Of a stretch of DNA of 64,000 nucleotides, positions 17,604 through 25,384 are shown one piece after another. Position 1 is the stretch's first letter; each line of letters begins with the position of its first letter. Where the stretch lies: positions 1 through 64,000 of the forward strand of contig NZ_SCVC01000042.1 of assembly GCF_004297405.1 (NCBI RefSeq). Reading direction: 5' to 3'. Made by a program: the position numbers and the translations under genes. A model generated the notes under the pieces. It saw nothing but the letters and a program-made list of their open reading frames with translations. It was not told the origin of the DNA and searched no databases. Source of the stretch: Reyranella sp. Lineage in GTDB: Bacteria; Pseudomonadota; Alphaproteobacteria; Reyranellales; Reyranellaceae.

Positions 17604-18683
17604 TCAGGCGAAGGCGGGCATGACCTGTTCGCCGAACTGTCGCATCGACGCGAGGTTCTGCTGGTGATTCATGGCGCCAAAGCCGGTCTGGCAGAGCAGG
17701 TGCTGCACGCCAACGTCGCGCAGTTCGGCCACCTGCTCGCGCACGCGCTTGGGCGAGCCGTAGAGCGAACCGGTGCGCAGCACGAAAGGGATCGCCTCGG
17801 AGTCCGGCACCTTGGGATCGGTCCAGGCATTGAGCGCCGCCGGATCGGGTTCGAAGTCGGCCGGATTGTGTGCCTCGCGCACATGCATCATGTGCGCGCG
17901 TGTCTCGACCAGCAGCCCGGCCAGCGCGTCTTCGGCTTCGGCATCGGACTCCGCGACATATACGTTGCGCCATAGTGCACTCTTGGCGAGCAGCGTCGCG
18001 CGGGTCCTTTCGTCGTGGCCGCCTTCGTCGATGCCGGCGGCATAGGTCGCCCAGCGTTCCTTGATTCGTTCCACGGGCAGGCGCGCCGTGAGGATTGGCA
18101 CGCCGAGCTTGCCGCATTCCTTGAACGAGCCGGGCGAGATCACGCTGCGCCACAGCGGCGGGCCGGGAAGCTGCACCGGCTTCGGCCGGATCGCCGGCAC
18201 ATGCAGCTTGTGGAAGCGGCCTTCGTAGTCGAGCGGGGACTCCGTCCAGGCGCGCTGCAGGATGTCGACAGCTTCTTCCATGCGCTCGCGGCTGTCGGTG
18301 CTGCGCAGGCCATGGCCGACGAACTCGTATTCGTTGTAGGCCGTACCCTTGCCGATTCCGACGTCGATGCGGCCCTTGCTGAGGTTGTCGAGCAGTGCGA
18401 GTTGCACAGCCAGCCGTACCGGATGATGAAAGGGCGTTTGCACCACGGCAAAACCCAGTCGCACTTTTTCGGTTTTCATGGCGAGTGCGGCTGCGAACAT
18501 GAGTGAGTCGCAGTAGACGCTTTCTCCCGTGAAGTAATGTTCCGTCAGCCAGACGTCGGAGAATCCGAGGCGTTCTGCCTCACAGGCCTGGGCAACGATC
18601 TGATCTATGCGTGCCCCGTCTTCGTCAGGCGATGGGGACATGGCAAGCGTCAACCAACCAAACTGCATCGAACTCTCCGCCAA
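17604..18683 (-). CDS. Luciferase-like flavin-dependent monooxygenase (LLM family)
   Basis: A 359-residue TIM-barrel monooxygenase of the bacterial luciferase family. It has the N-terminal QFGWLTLAM strand, the LGFSDVWLTEHYF and VRLGFAVVQTPFHHPVRLAVQ segments (which place the flavin pocket) and IDVGIGKGTAYNEYEFVG. Whether FMNH2 or F420 is used cannot be decided from sequence alone. In a proteobacterium FMNH2 is more likely, but no flavin reductase gene is adjacent. It is the first gene of the three-gene minus-strand unit and is divergent from the SGNH-like gene at 18756. Confidence 0.85.
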   Translation of the reverse strand: MAESSMQFGWLTLAMSPSPDEDGARIDQIVAQACEAERLGFSDVWLTEHYFTGESVYCDSLMFAAALAMKTEKVRLGFAVVQTPFHHPVRLAVQLALLDNLSKGRIDVGIGKGTAYNEYEFVGHGLRSTDSRERMEEAVDILQRAWTESPLDYEGRFHKLHVPAIRPKPVQLPGPPLWRSVISPGSFKECGKLGVPILTARLPVERIKERWATYAAGIDEGGHDERTRATLLAKSALWRNVYVAESDAEAEDALAGLLVETRAHMMHVREAHNPADFEPDPAALNAWTDPKVPDSEAIPFVLRTGSLYGSPKRVREQVAELRDVGVQHLLCQTGFGAMNHQQNLASMRQFGEQVMPAFA

Positions 18684-18755
18684 CTCTCGGCACGGTCCAT
18701 GTTTCTATAGCATGCGGTCTGGCATCGTGAGGTAGGACGGACTAACTAGGCAGAC

Positions 18756-20240
18756 GTGCGTAACGTGCTGAAGAACTCCCTGCTGGTGATCGTCACCATC
18801 GTACTGTGTACCGTGGCAGCCGAGGCCATGGTGCGTTGGCTGGAGGCGGGCGACGATCGGTCGGCGCGGCAGTATCTCGAGAAAATCCCTTTGGCCTCGG
18901 GTGTCGAGCGCGCGTGGTTTGCTGAGGATCCGCCGCCACTGCCGAATCGCCACGCCGTTCCGGCGGAATGGCGGGCGCTGGACCGCGAGATCGACCTGAG
19001 TGGCGTCAGCGGAGCGACGCGGCGCGCCGACGCCTTCAAGGCCTGGAACAGCGTCTTCGTCGGTGATCCCTGTCAGCACCCTTATCTGAAGGACGCGCCG
19101 GGTCGTCTTTTCGTCTACGACCCGCCGGATGGCGCACCACGGCCGCCTTATCGTTTCTTGCCGGACGCGACGACGCCGATCGGCTTGGTGACCAATGCCT
19201 ATGGCTTCCGTGGTCCGCCAGTACCGGTGGCACGTCAGCCCAAGACCATCCGTATCGCTTTCGTCGGAGCCTCGACGACAGTGGCCTCGCACCACTTTCC
19301 TTATTCCTATCCCGAGTATGTCGGGGGGTGGCTGAACCAGTGGGCAGCCGCGAAGAAGCTCGATGTGCGCTTCGAGGTGCTGAACGCCGGCCGCGAGAGC
19401 ATCAACTCAGTCGACATCGCCGCCATCATGCGCGACGAGGTGGCGCCGCTCGCGCCCGATCTCGTCGTTTACTACGAGGGCGCTAACCAGTTCAGCCTGC
19501 GCTCGCTCGTGCCCAAGCTGCCGCCGCAACCGTCCTATGCCGAGTTGATGGAAAGGAAGCAGCCTAACGCCTTCGAGCGCGTATTGGCCGATCTTGCTTA
19601 CAGCTCGGCGCTGGCAAGGCGGTTGCAAGCGTTGCTGGCATCGGGCGAGGTCAAGAAGGACGGCGGCGAATGGACCAAGCCGGATTACAAGCTCAACTGG
19701 CCGGCAGGCCTCGATGAGCGCGACCCGGACCTCGCTCGGACTGATCTGCCGGTGAACCTGCCGACCATCCTGCATGATCTCGACAGCATCCGCGCGGCAA
19801 CCACGGAGGTGGGGAGTGAACTTGCGCTCGCGTCATTCGTCTGGCTGGTGTCGGAAGGCATGGTGCTCGATCCGGAGCGCCACCGTGCCATCCTGGAATA
19901 TCTGAACGTCGGATATTCGCCGTTCCGCTATCGCGACTTGGAGCGGCTCGCCGCTTTCCAGAATCGCGTGTTCGCCAAGTATGCCGCCGAACACAACCTC
20001 GCCTTTCTCGATGTCTCGAAGTGGATGCCGCGAGATCCCAATCTGTTCATCGACGCGATCCATGGCACGCCCGAAGGTGTGCGTCTGCGCGGCTGGGTCA
20101 TGTTCCAGCTCCTCGTGCCGTTGATCGAGCGCCATCTCGCTGACGGCGCCTGGCCCAAGAAGGATTTCCCCTCGGCGCCGGCTCTTCAGCCCTTCAAACC
20201 GCGGCAGATCACGTTCGATTGCGGGAAGACGGCGGGTTGA
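18756..20240 (+). CDS. Membrane-anchored SGNH-hydrolase-like protein, second copy of this architecture
   Basis: A 494-residue protein starting at a GTG codon. It has one N-terminal membrane segment (LKNSLLVIVTIVLCTVAAEAMV) and a large extracytoplasmic SGNH-like domain. Block I is IAFVGASTTVASHH (Ser in GAS). Block III is VYYEGANQFSL (Asn). Block V is FIDAIHGTPEG (Asp and His). It is longer than the protein at 12385 and only distantly similar outside these blocks. The TGA stop is immediately overlapped by a strong hairpin. The substrate is unknown. Confidence 0.65.
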   Translation: MRNVLKNSLLVIVTIVLCTVAAEAMVRWLEAGDDRSARQYLEKIPLASGVERAWFAEDPPPLPNRHAVPAEWRALDREIDLSGVSGATRRADAFKAWNSVFVGDPCQHPYLKDAPGRLFVYDPPDGAPRPPYRFLPDATTPIGLVTNAYGFRGPPVPVARQPKTIRIAFVGASTTVASHHFPYSYPEYVGGWLNQWAAAKKLDVRFEVLNAGRESINSVDIAAIMRDEVAPLAPDLVVYYEGANQFSLRSLVPKLPPQPSYAELMERKQPNAFERVLADLAYSSALARRLQALLASGEVKKDGGEWTKPDYKLNWPAGLDERDPDLARTDLPVNLPTILHDLDSIRAATTEVGSELALASFVWLVSEGMVLDPERHRAILEYLNVGYSPFRYRDLERLAAFQNRVFAKYAAEHNLAFLDVSKWMPRDPNLFIDAIHGTPEGVRLRGWVMFQLLVPLIERHLADGAWPKKDFPSAPALQPFKPRQITFDCGKTAG

Positions 20241-20268
20241 GTGCCGGCGGCAACTGCCGCCGGCACTC
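20239..20268. terminator. Perfect 14-bp inverted repeat at the stop codon (terminator-like hairpin)
   Basis: GAGTGCCGGCGGCA and its exact complement are separated by only 2 bases (20253-20254), so the innermost pairs must open to form a loop. The repeat begins within the stop codon of the SGNH-like gene. The downstream sequence is CA-rich, not a T-run, so intrinsic termination is uncertain. It could be a terminator, an mRNA 3' stabiliser or a protein-binding palindrome. Confidence 0.55.
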
Positions 20269-20514
20269 CACACACCCACCACATGCCAGCAGTGGCAGGG
20301 CGAGAGTTTTTCCCCAAAGCTCCACCCCGCGCCGCCACCGGCGTCTGGCTTTATAGTGAAGTTGCATCTGTAGCGCAAACATTAGAACCTGAGACTTGCA
20401 AACTAGGGTGTCCGCGCAAGTGGCTGGCGGTTTTGCGACGCGATGGCGGTGATGTTGACAGGTTTTTGAGCTCCGCCCACGCTTTCGACAAAGCAAAAGC
20501 GAAGTGGAGGAAGC

Positions 20515-22212
20515 ATGGCGCGGTTCGATCGTGTGATCCGGGGAGGCATGATCGTGGACGGCAGCCGTCTGCCGCGCTTCCGGGGCGACATCGGCATCAA
20601 GGATGGCGTGATCGCCGAGATCGGCCAGATCGGCGCCGGCGAGGCCGATGAGGTGATCGACGCTGGCGGCCTCATCGTGGCGCCGGGGTTCGTCGACTTG
20701 CACACCCACTACGACGCGCAGCTCTTCTGGGATCCCTACTGCACGCTCTCGTCGTGGCACGGCATCACCTCAGTGGTGATTGGCAATTGCGGCTTCGGCT
20801 TCGCGCCGGTACGGCCCGCCGAGCGCGAGCGCGCCATGATGTCGATGACCCGCGTCGAGGCGATCCCCATGGCCTCGATGAAGGAGGGCATGCCGTGGAA
20901 CTGGGTGACCTTCACGGAATTCCTCGACAGCGTGGACGCCGCGCCCAAGGCGGTGAACATCCTGCCCTATGTGCCGATCTCGCCGCTGCTGATCTGGGTG
21001 ATGGGCTTCGAGGCGGCTAAAGCCGGCAAGCTGCCGACAGCGGAGCAGCACGCCGAGCTCAAGCGCTTGCTGCACGAAGCGATGGATGCCGGCGCTTGCG
21101 GCTGGTCGGCGCAGCGCATGCTGCCGACCGGGCCCTCGGCCGTACAGCGCGACTATGACGGCACGCCGATGCCGACCGATGTCATGCACGACGACACCTG
21201 TCGTGAGTTCGCCCGCGTGCTGGCCGAACGCAACGAAGGTTTCATGCAGATGCTGCTGATCTCGGGCGACAATGCCCGCGATCGCACTTTCTACGAAGAG
21301 CTGTCGAGCATCAGTGGTCGGCCGATGATCATGAATGTGATCCAGGCCTTCGATCACCGGCCTGAAATTCATCGTCGTCAGCTGGCATGGCTGAAAAGCT
21401 GCCGTGAGCGCGGCATTCGGGTCGTGGGGCAGGGTCTTACGACCGATGCTGGCTTCACCTTCACCTTCGAGGACTGGAACCTGTTCGACGATTCGCAGGT
21501 TTGGTGCGATGCCACGACCGGTACGCGTGCGGAGAGGCTGGCCAAGCTCGCCGATCCGGCGCGACGGCCCGCATTGCGGGAGAACCTGCCGATCACGGCG
21601 ACCGGCCCCTTGCCGCAGATCGCGATCGTCGGCCCCAAGCTCGACAAGAACAAGAAATGGCTCGACTACACGCTCGCCCATGCCGGCGAGAAGATGGGCA
21701 AGCATCCGGTCGACGTGATGCTCGATATGGCGGTCGAGGAGAATCTGGAGACGGAATTCTTCGCCGCTCCGCCCAATGGCAGCATCGAATATCTGAAGGA
21801 ACTGGTCGACGATCCCTACATCCTATTCGGCGTTTCTGATGGCGGCGCACATACCAAGTTCCTGACCGCCGGCCGCTATCCGACGGAGACGATCTGCAAG
21901 GTGGTGCGCCAGCACGGCATGCTGAGTCTCGAGGACGTGCACTGGCGTTTGTCGGCACTGCCGGCTGAAGTGGCGGGCTTCCGTGGCCGCGGTGTGTTGA
22001 AAAAGGGCGCGCCGGCGGACATCGTGATCTACGACTATGATGGACTGAAGGTGCTGCCGGGCGAGATCGCTCACGATCTGCCGGGCGGCGAATGGCGCCG
22101 CGTCCAGCGCGCCTCGGGCTACAAGTACATTCTCGTCAACGGTCAGGTAACGATGCGTGACGATCAGCCGACCAACAGGCATTCGGGTCGGTTGCTGCGC
22201 CACGGCGCCTAG
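20515..22212 (+). CDS. N-acyl-D-amino-acid deacylase / D-aminoacylase family amidohydrolase
   Basis: A 565-residue metal-dependent amidohydrolase. It shows the subfamily signature: an N-terminal composite beta domain (FDRVIRGGMIVDGSRLPRF), DLHTHYDAQLFWDP (metal-binding HxH) and GNCGFGFAPVRP (the ligand Cys of D-aminoacylases). Near the C-terminus are a SDGGAHTKFL segment (catalytic Asp) and GAPADIVIYD. It hydrolyses N-acyl-D-amino acids or related N-acyl compounds. A good Shine-Dalgarno sequence (gtggagga) lies 7 bases before the ATG. It stands alone, convergent with the small secreted protein gene. Confidence 0.9.
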   Translation: MARFDRVIRGGMIVDGSRLPRFRGDIGIKDGVIAEIGQIGAGEADEVIDAGGLIVAPGFVDLHTHYDAQLFWDPYCTLSSWHGITSVVIGNCGFGFAPVRPAERERAMMSMTRVEAIPMASMKEGMPWNWVTFTEFLDSVDAAPKAVNILPYVPISPLLIWVMGFEAAKAGKLPTAEQHAELKRLLHEAMDAGACGWSAQRMLPTGPSAVQRDYDGTPMPTDVMHDDTCREFARVLAERNEGFMQMLLISGDNARDRTFYEELSSISGRPMIMNVIQAFDHRPEIHRRQLAWLKSCRERGIRVVGQGLTTDAGFTFTFEDWNLFDDSQVWCDATTGTRAERLAKLADPARRPALRENLPITATGPLPQIAIVGPKLDKNKKWLDYTLAHAGEKMGKHPVDVMLDMAVEENLETEFFAAPPNGSIEYLKELVDDPYILFGVSDGGAHTKFLTAGRYPTETICKVVRQHGMLSLEDVHWRLSALPAEVAGFRGRGVLKKGAPADIVIYDYDGLKVLPGEIAHDLPGGEWRRVQRASGYKYILVNGQVTMRDDQPTNRHSGRLLRHGA

Positions 22213-22216
22213 GAGG

Positions 22217-22522
22217 CTACTGGCAGGGCTGGCCTTTCACCGGCACGCGCAGTTTCCAGCACAGCATCTCGCCGTCGCTAGCACGGCCGGAATTGCAGAA
22301 GTAGACGTCCTTGTCCTTCTGCAGCCACAGGCCGCCAGGAACCGCCGCCTTGATTTCGAAGCCGGTGCTGATCAGCAACGCCGACGAATAGGCGGGCGCC
22401 TCGGCGTACTGCGATTGGCAGGTGGGGGGCTTGGTGTTGGGGGATGGAGGAGCGCTTGGCTGTTGGGCAAACGCCGCCGCAGATACCAAGCAGGCCAGGC
22501 CAAGGACGCCTAGCAATTTCAT
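22217..22522 (-). CDS. Small secreted four-cysteine protein, paralogue A (unknown family)
   Basis: A 101-residue protein with a Sec signal peptide (MKLLGVLGLACLVSAAAFA, cleavage before QQ) and a Pro-rich linker. The compact mature domain has Cys in CQSQY, VYFCNSGR, MLCWKLR and the C-terminal QPCQ. It shares the core 'STGFEIKAAVPGGLWLQKD' with the protein at 23100-23405, so the two are paralogues. I do not recognise the family. Two disulfides in the periplasm are likely. The cupin gene lies between the two copies on the same strand. Confidence 0.65.
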   Translation of the reverse strand: MKLLGVLGLACLVSAAAFAQQPSAPPSPNTKPPTCQSQYAEAPAYSSALLISTGFEIKAAVPGGLWLQKDKDVYFCNSGRASDGEMLCWKLRVPVKGQPCQ

Positions 22523-22594
22523 GAAAGTCCCCCGTTCACGTGAGGAGGACTTTAGAGTCGTCGCGGTCCTGGTGCAACAATCCCGGATTTGCCG

Positions 22595-23047
22595 TTACGT
22601 CGCTGCTTGATCCTCGACTGCCGTTTCGAAGTCGGCGGGCATCGTGATCTCGATCAACTCGAGGTCGTCCGAATGGTCGATCTCTTTATGCTTCACGCCG
22701 GGCGGTTGATAGACGGTCGAGCCCGCAACGAGCTTGTGCTGGCCGTAACCCTCGTACTCGAAGATCGTCCAGCCCTTCAGCACATAGACGAACTGGAACT
22801 GCAGCGCGTGGCTGTGGCGGGGAGCGTCGGGATGCTGACCAGGAACGGCGCGAATCACATGCGCGCCAACCTTGCCGCCGGTCAGCTCCTTGAGACCGAG
22901 CGGGCGGTATTCGAAGAACGGCCGCAGCCCATCCTTCTTAAAGGAGTCCGGTCCAAGGTGATTGACGATGCTTGGCCCACCTGCCGCTGCATCGTCTTTC
23001 AGCTTTTCCTGCGTGACTTCTTCGGTCGTGGGGAACAGGTCAGGCAT
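22595..23047 (-). CDS. Cupin-domain protein
   Basis: A 150-residue single-domain cupin. Motif 1 is approximated by HPDAPRHSHALQFQFVYVLKG (His ligands and a downstream Glu replaced by Gln/Phe). Motif 2 is the VAGSTVYQPPGVKHKEI stretch with a conserved PPGxxH. Metal binding is probable but incomplete motif 1 makes the ligand set uncertain. The role is unknown. It is flanked by two small secreted paralogues on the same strand. Confidence 0.75.
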   Translation of the reverse strand: MPDLFPTTEEVTQEKLKDDAAAGGPSIVNHLGPDSFKKDGLRPFFEYRPLGLKELTGGKVGAHVIRAVPGQHPDAPRHSHALQFQFVYVLKGWTIFEYEGYGQHKLVAGSTVYQPPGVKHKEIDHSDDLELIEITMPADFETAVEDQAAT

Positions 23048-23099
23048 GGCATCCTCCGTCTGTCGTTGGAAGTGAGCATGCCCTGACTAATCCCGCGGG

Positions 23100-23405
23100 T
23101 CAGCAGAAGTTGCCGGCGCTCGGTTCGCGTAGACGCCAGCACAGCGGCTCGGTTTCGAGCGGCCGTCCGGAGTTGCAGTAGTAGACTTCGCGATCCTTCT
23201 GGACCCAGAGACCGCCGGGTACTGCTGCCTTGATGTCATAGCCAGCCGTGATCAACCCCGCAGCGGACTGGCCTGGCATCGGCGTGTATTGAGACAGGCA
23301 GATTTTCGCCGGTAGCTGGGCCGGAGGCGGAGCAGCCGCCTGCTGTGCCCAGGCAAGCCCTGCAGCCATTACAATTGCAAAAGCACCCACACCCAAGGAT
23401 TTCAT
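23100..23405 (-). CDS. Small secreted four-cysteine protein, paralogue B (unknown family)
   Basis: A roughly 101-residue paralogue of the protein at 22217-22522. The signal peptide is MKSLGVGAFAIVMAAGLAWA, and a Pro/Ala-rich linker follows. The mature core has CLSQY, 'TAGYDIKAAVPGGLWVQKD', VYYCNSGR, LCWRLR and a C-terminal NFC. I chose the ATG at 23405 because the signal peptide starts there; an in-frame ATG at 23417 adds only four residues. The 200-bp region upstream is AT-rich and shared with the divergent sulfite dehydrogenase gene. Confidence 0.65.
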   Translation of the reverse strand: MKSLGVGAFAIVMAAGLAWAQQAAAPPPAQLPAKICLSQYTPMPGQSAAGLITAGYDIKAAVPGGLWVQKDREVYYCNSGRPLETEPLCWRLREPSAGNFC

Positions 23406-23594
23406 CGTTAACCCCATCGAAGCATCCCTTTGGACAACAGCAACGGAGATCTCCTGACCGACAGACGCTCCCCAAAAGCAGTCTGTCGGCAGGAGCTCCT
23501 TCCCACGCCGGCATATAATTATTATTGCATTTTAAACGCGAACAGAAATTCACGAATGTAGACGAGGCGAAACAGCGCAGCAATAAATATGCAG

Positions 23595-23610
23595 TAATAT
23601 GGCAATATTA
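23595..23610. promoter_or_regulatory. AT-rich inverted repeat upstream of sulfite dehydrogenase
   Basis: TAATAT-ggca-ATATTA is a perfect 6-bp inverted repeat at the end of an unusually AT-rich stretch (about 23515-23610) between divergent genes. It is a candidate operator or promoter element. It overlaps the first of two possible start codons of the downstream gene, which favours the GTG at 23655 as the true start. Confidence 0.3.
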
Positions 23611-23654
23611 TGGGCTGGCTATCGTCCCGGTCGGCTATCGTCCAAAATAGGGTT

Positions 23655-24890
23655 GTGAGTATCAAAACGACGACAAGACGGGCCTTTCTGGCCCAAACCA
23701 GTACAGGCGGCCTGATGATCGTATCGGGGGCTGCTTGGGCGCAAAACCCGACAACGCCTGCCACGATCGACCTGCCCTTGCCGGGCGGCCCTGATGAGCG
23801 GGTCATCACCACGGCCTTCCCGCAGAAGGGACCGATGATCCTGCAGCGCACCCGCCCGCCGCTGCTCGAAACGCCGTTCGAAGTCTTCGACCGCGGCGTC
23901 TTTACGCCCAACGATGCTTTCTACGTGCGCTGGCACTGGGCGGTCATCCCGACCGAGATCGACGTCGATACCTTCCGGCTCTCCGTGCGGGGGCACGTCG
24001 ACAAGGAACTGTCGCTGTCGTTGAAAGAGATCGTCGATGGACTGCCGCGGGTCGAACTGGCAGCGGTCAATCAATGTTCGGGCAATTCGCGCGGCTTCAC
24101 GGAGCCGCGTGTTGCCGGTGCGCAGTGGGCCAACGGCGCCATGGGCAATGCCAAGTGGATGGGCGTGAAGCTGCGGGACTTGCTGGATCGTGCCGGCATC
24201 AAGCCTGGCGCCGTCGCCGTGCGCTTCGCGGGACTCGACGAGCCCGTGATGAGCGACGCGCCGAAGTTCATGAAGTCGCTGTCGCTGGATCATGCACGCG
24301 ACGGCGAAGTGATGATCGCCTATGCTATGAACGGCGAACAGCTTCCGCTGCTGAACGGCTTCCCCCTGCGCCTCGTGGTGCCGGGCTGGTATTCGACCTA
24401 CTGGGTGAAGATGCTCGACCGCATCGAGGTGCTGTCGGCGCCCGATGAGAGTTTCTGGACCAAGAACGCGTATCTGATTCCCGACACGCCCGGCGCGGAT
24501 ATGAAGCCAGGTCAGGCCGGCGTCGCGATGGTGCCCATCAACAAGATGGTGCCGCGTTCCTTCATCACCAATCTGAAAGCCGGCGGGACCTTGAAGGCTG
24601 GCACAAAGAACTTGGTGCGCGGCATCGCCTTTGGCGGTGTGACCGGCGTCAAGAATGTCGACCTTTCGATGGATGGCGGCGCTACCTGGTTGCCCACGGT
24701 TCTTGGCCGCGACGAAGGCAAATATAGCTTCCGGCAGTGGCAGGCAGAGGTGGCGCCGGCCGTTGGCGATCTTGCGTTGATGGTTCGCTGCACCAACGAT
24801 GACGGGCTTGCCCAGCCGTTGGCGAACAATTGGAATCCCAGCGGGTTCATGCACAACGGCATCGAGACCGTACGCGTGAAGGTGGCCTGA
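23655..24890 (+). CDS. sorA: Sulfite dehydrogenase, molybdopterin subunit (SorA-like)
   Basis: A 411-residue periplasmic Mo enzyme of the sulfite oxidase family. From the GTG at 23655 the protein starts with a Tat signal (TTTRRAFLAQTS). The molybdopterin domain follows, with the Mo-ligating Cys C141 in AAVNQCSGNSRGF. The C-terminal dimerisation domain includes VKNVDLSMDGGATWLP and LANNWNPSGFMHNGIETVRV. The ATG at 23610 is the alternative start and puts 15 extra residues before the Tat motif. Oxidised sulfite electrons would pass to the cytochrome c encoded 3 bp downstream. Other members of this family act on other substrates, so sulfite is inferred from the SorAB-like pairing. Confidence 0.85.
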   Translation: MSIKTTTRRAFLAQTSTGGLMIVSGAAWAQNPTTPATIDLPLPGGPDERVITTAFPQKGPMILQRTRPPLLETPFEVFDRGVFTPNDAFYVRWHWAVIPTEIDVDTFRLSVRGHVDKELSLSLKEIVDGLPRVELAAVNQCSGNSRGFTEPRVAGAQWANGAMGNAKWMGVKLRDLLDRAGIKPGAVAVRFAGLDEPVMSDAPKFMKSLSLDHARDGEVMIAYAMNGEQLPLLNGFPLRLVVPGWYSTYWVKMLDRIEVLSAPDESFWTKNAYLIPDTPGADMKPGQAGVAMVPINKMVPRSFITNLKAGGTLKAGTKNLVRGIAFGGVTGVKNVDLSMDGGATWLPTVLGRDEGKYSFRQWQAEVAPAVGDLALMVRCTNDDGLAQPLANNWNPSGFMHNGIETVRVKVA

Positions 24891-24893
24891 CCG

Positions 24894-25283
24894 ATGAAGA
24901 TCTCCATGGGTACCGTTGGCTTTGCCGTCCCGATCGTGGCGGGTGTCGTGCTTGCCCTGATCGGCCACCCGGCTGTTCAGCTTCCACCTCCATCACCGGC
25001 GGTAGCAGCAACGCCGGCGGCTTCGGGCTTTGCGCTGAAATCAGTGTCGGTCGAGCTGCCGGTCAGCGATGTGGTTTTCCCCGGCGGTGCCAAGGCCGAC
25101 GCCATCGCAGCCAACTGCCTCTCCTGCCATTCCGCCGGCATGGTGCTGACCCAGCCTGACCTCGCCAAGGCCGCCTGGACGGGCATCGTCGAAAAGATGA
25201 TCCATGCCTACAAGGCGCCGGTGGCGGAGGCCGATGTCGCGGCCATCGTCGATTACCTGCAGGAGACCAGGGGCGCCAAGTAG
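24894..25283 (+). CDS. sorB: Monohaem c-type cytochrome, SorB-like subunit
   Basis: A 129-residue protein with an N-terminal signal or anchor helix (VGFAVPIVAGVVLALIG), a Pro/Ala linker and one haem-binding motif, C75-L-S-C78-H79. The likely axial Met is in the AGMVLTQP segment or in the helix after it. The C-terminus (VAAIVDYLQETRGAK) is the usual last helix of small class I cytochromes. It starts 3 bp after the molybdopterin subunit gene, so the two are co-translated. It is the probable electron acceptor for the sulfite dehydrogenase. Confidence 0.85.
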   Translation: MKISMGTVGFAVPIVAGVVLALIGHPAVQLPPPSPAVAATPAASGFALKSVSVELPVSDVVFPGGAKADAIAANCLSCHSAGMVLTQPDLAKAAWTGIVEKMIHAYKAPVAEADVAAIVDYLQETRGAK

Positions 25284-25384
25284 TTGCATCCCCTCGCTTT
25301 TCCGCTGTCGTCGATATTCTTTCCTTCGTAATCCGCAGGCCTTACACTGCCTCGCTTTCCCGCTCCGAGGGATCCGGAAAGCAA

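Noticed and set aside
20241..20651. Open frame after the SGNH-like gene running into the deacylase gene
   Set aside because: It begins inside the hairpin, is out of frame with the clear amidohydrolase and has no family resemblance.
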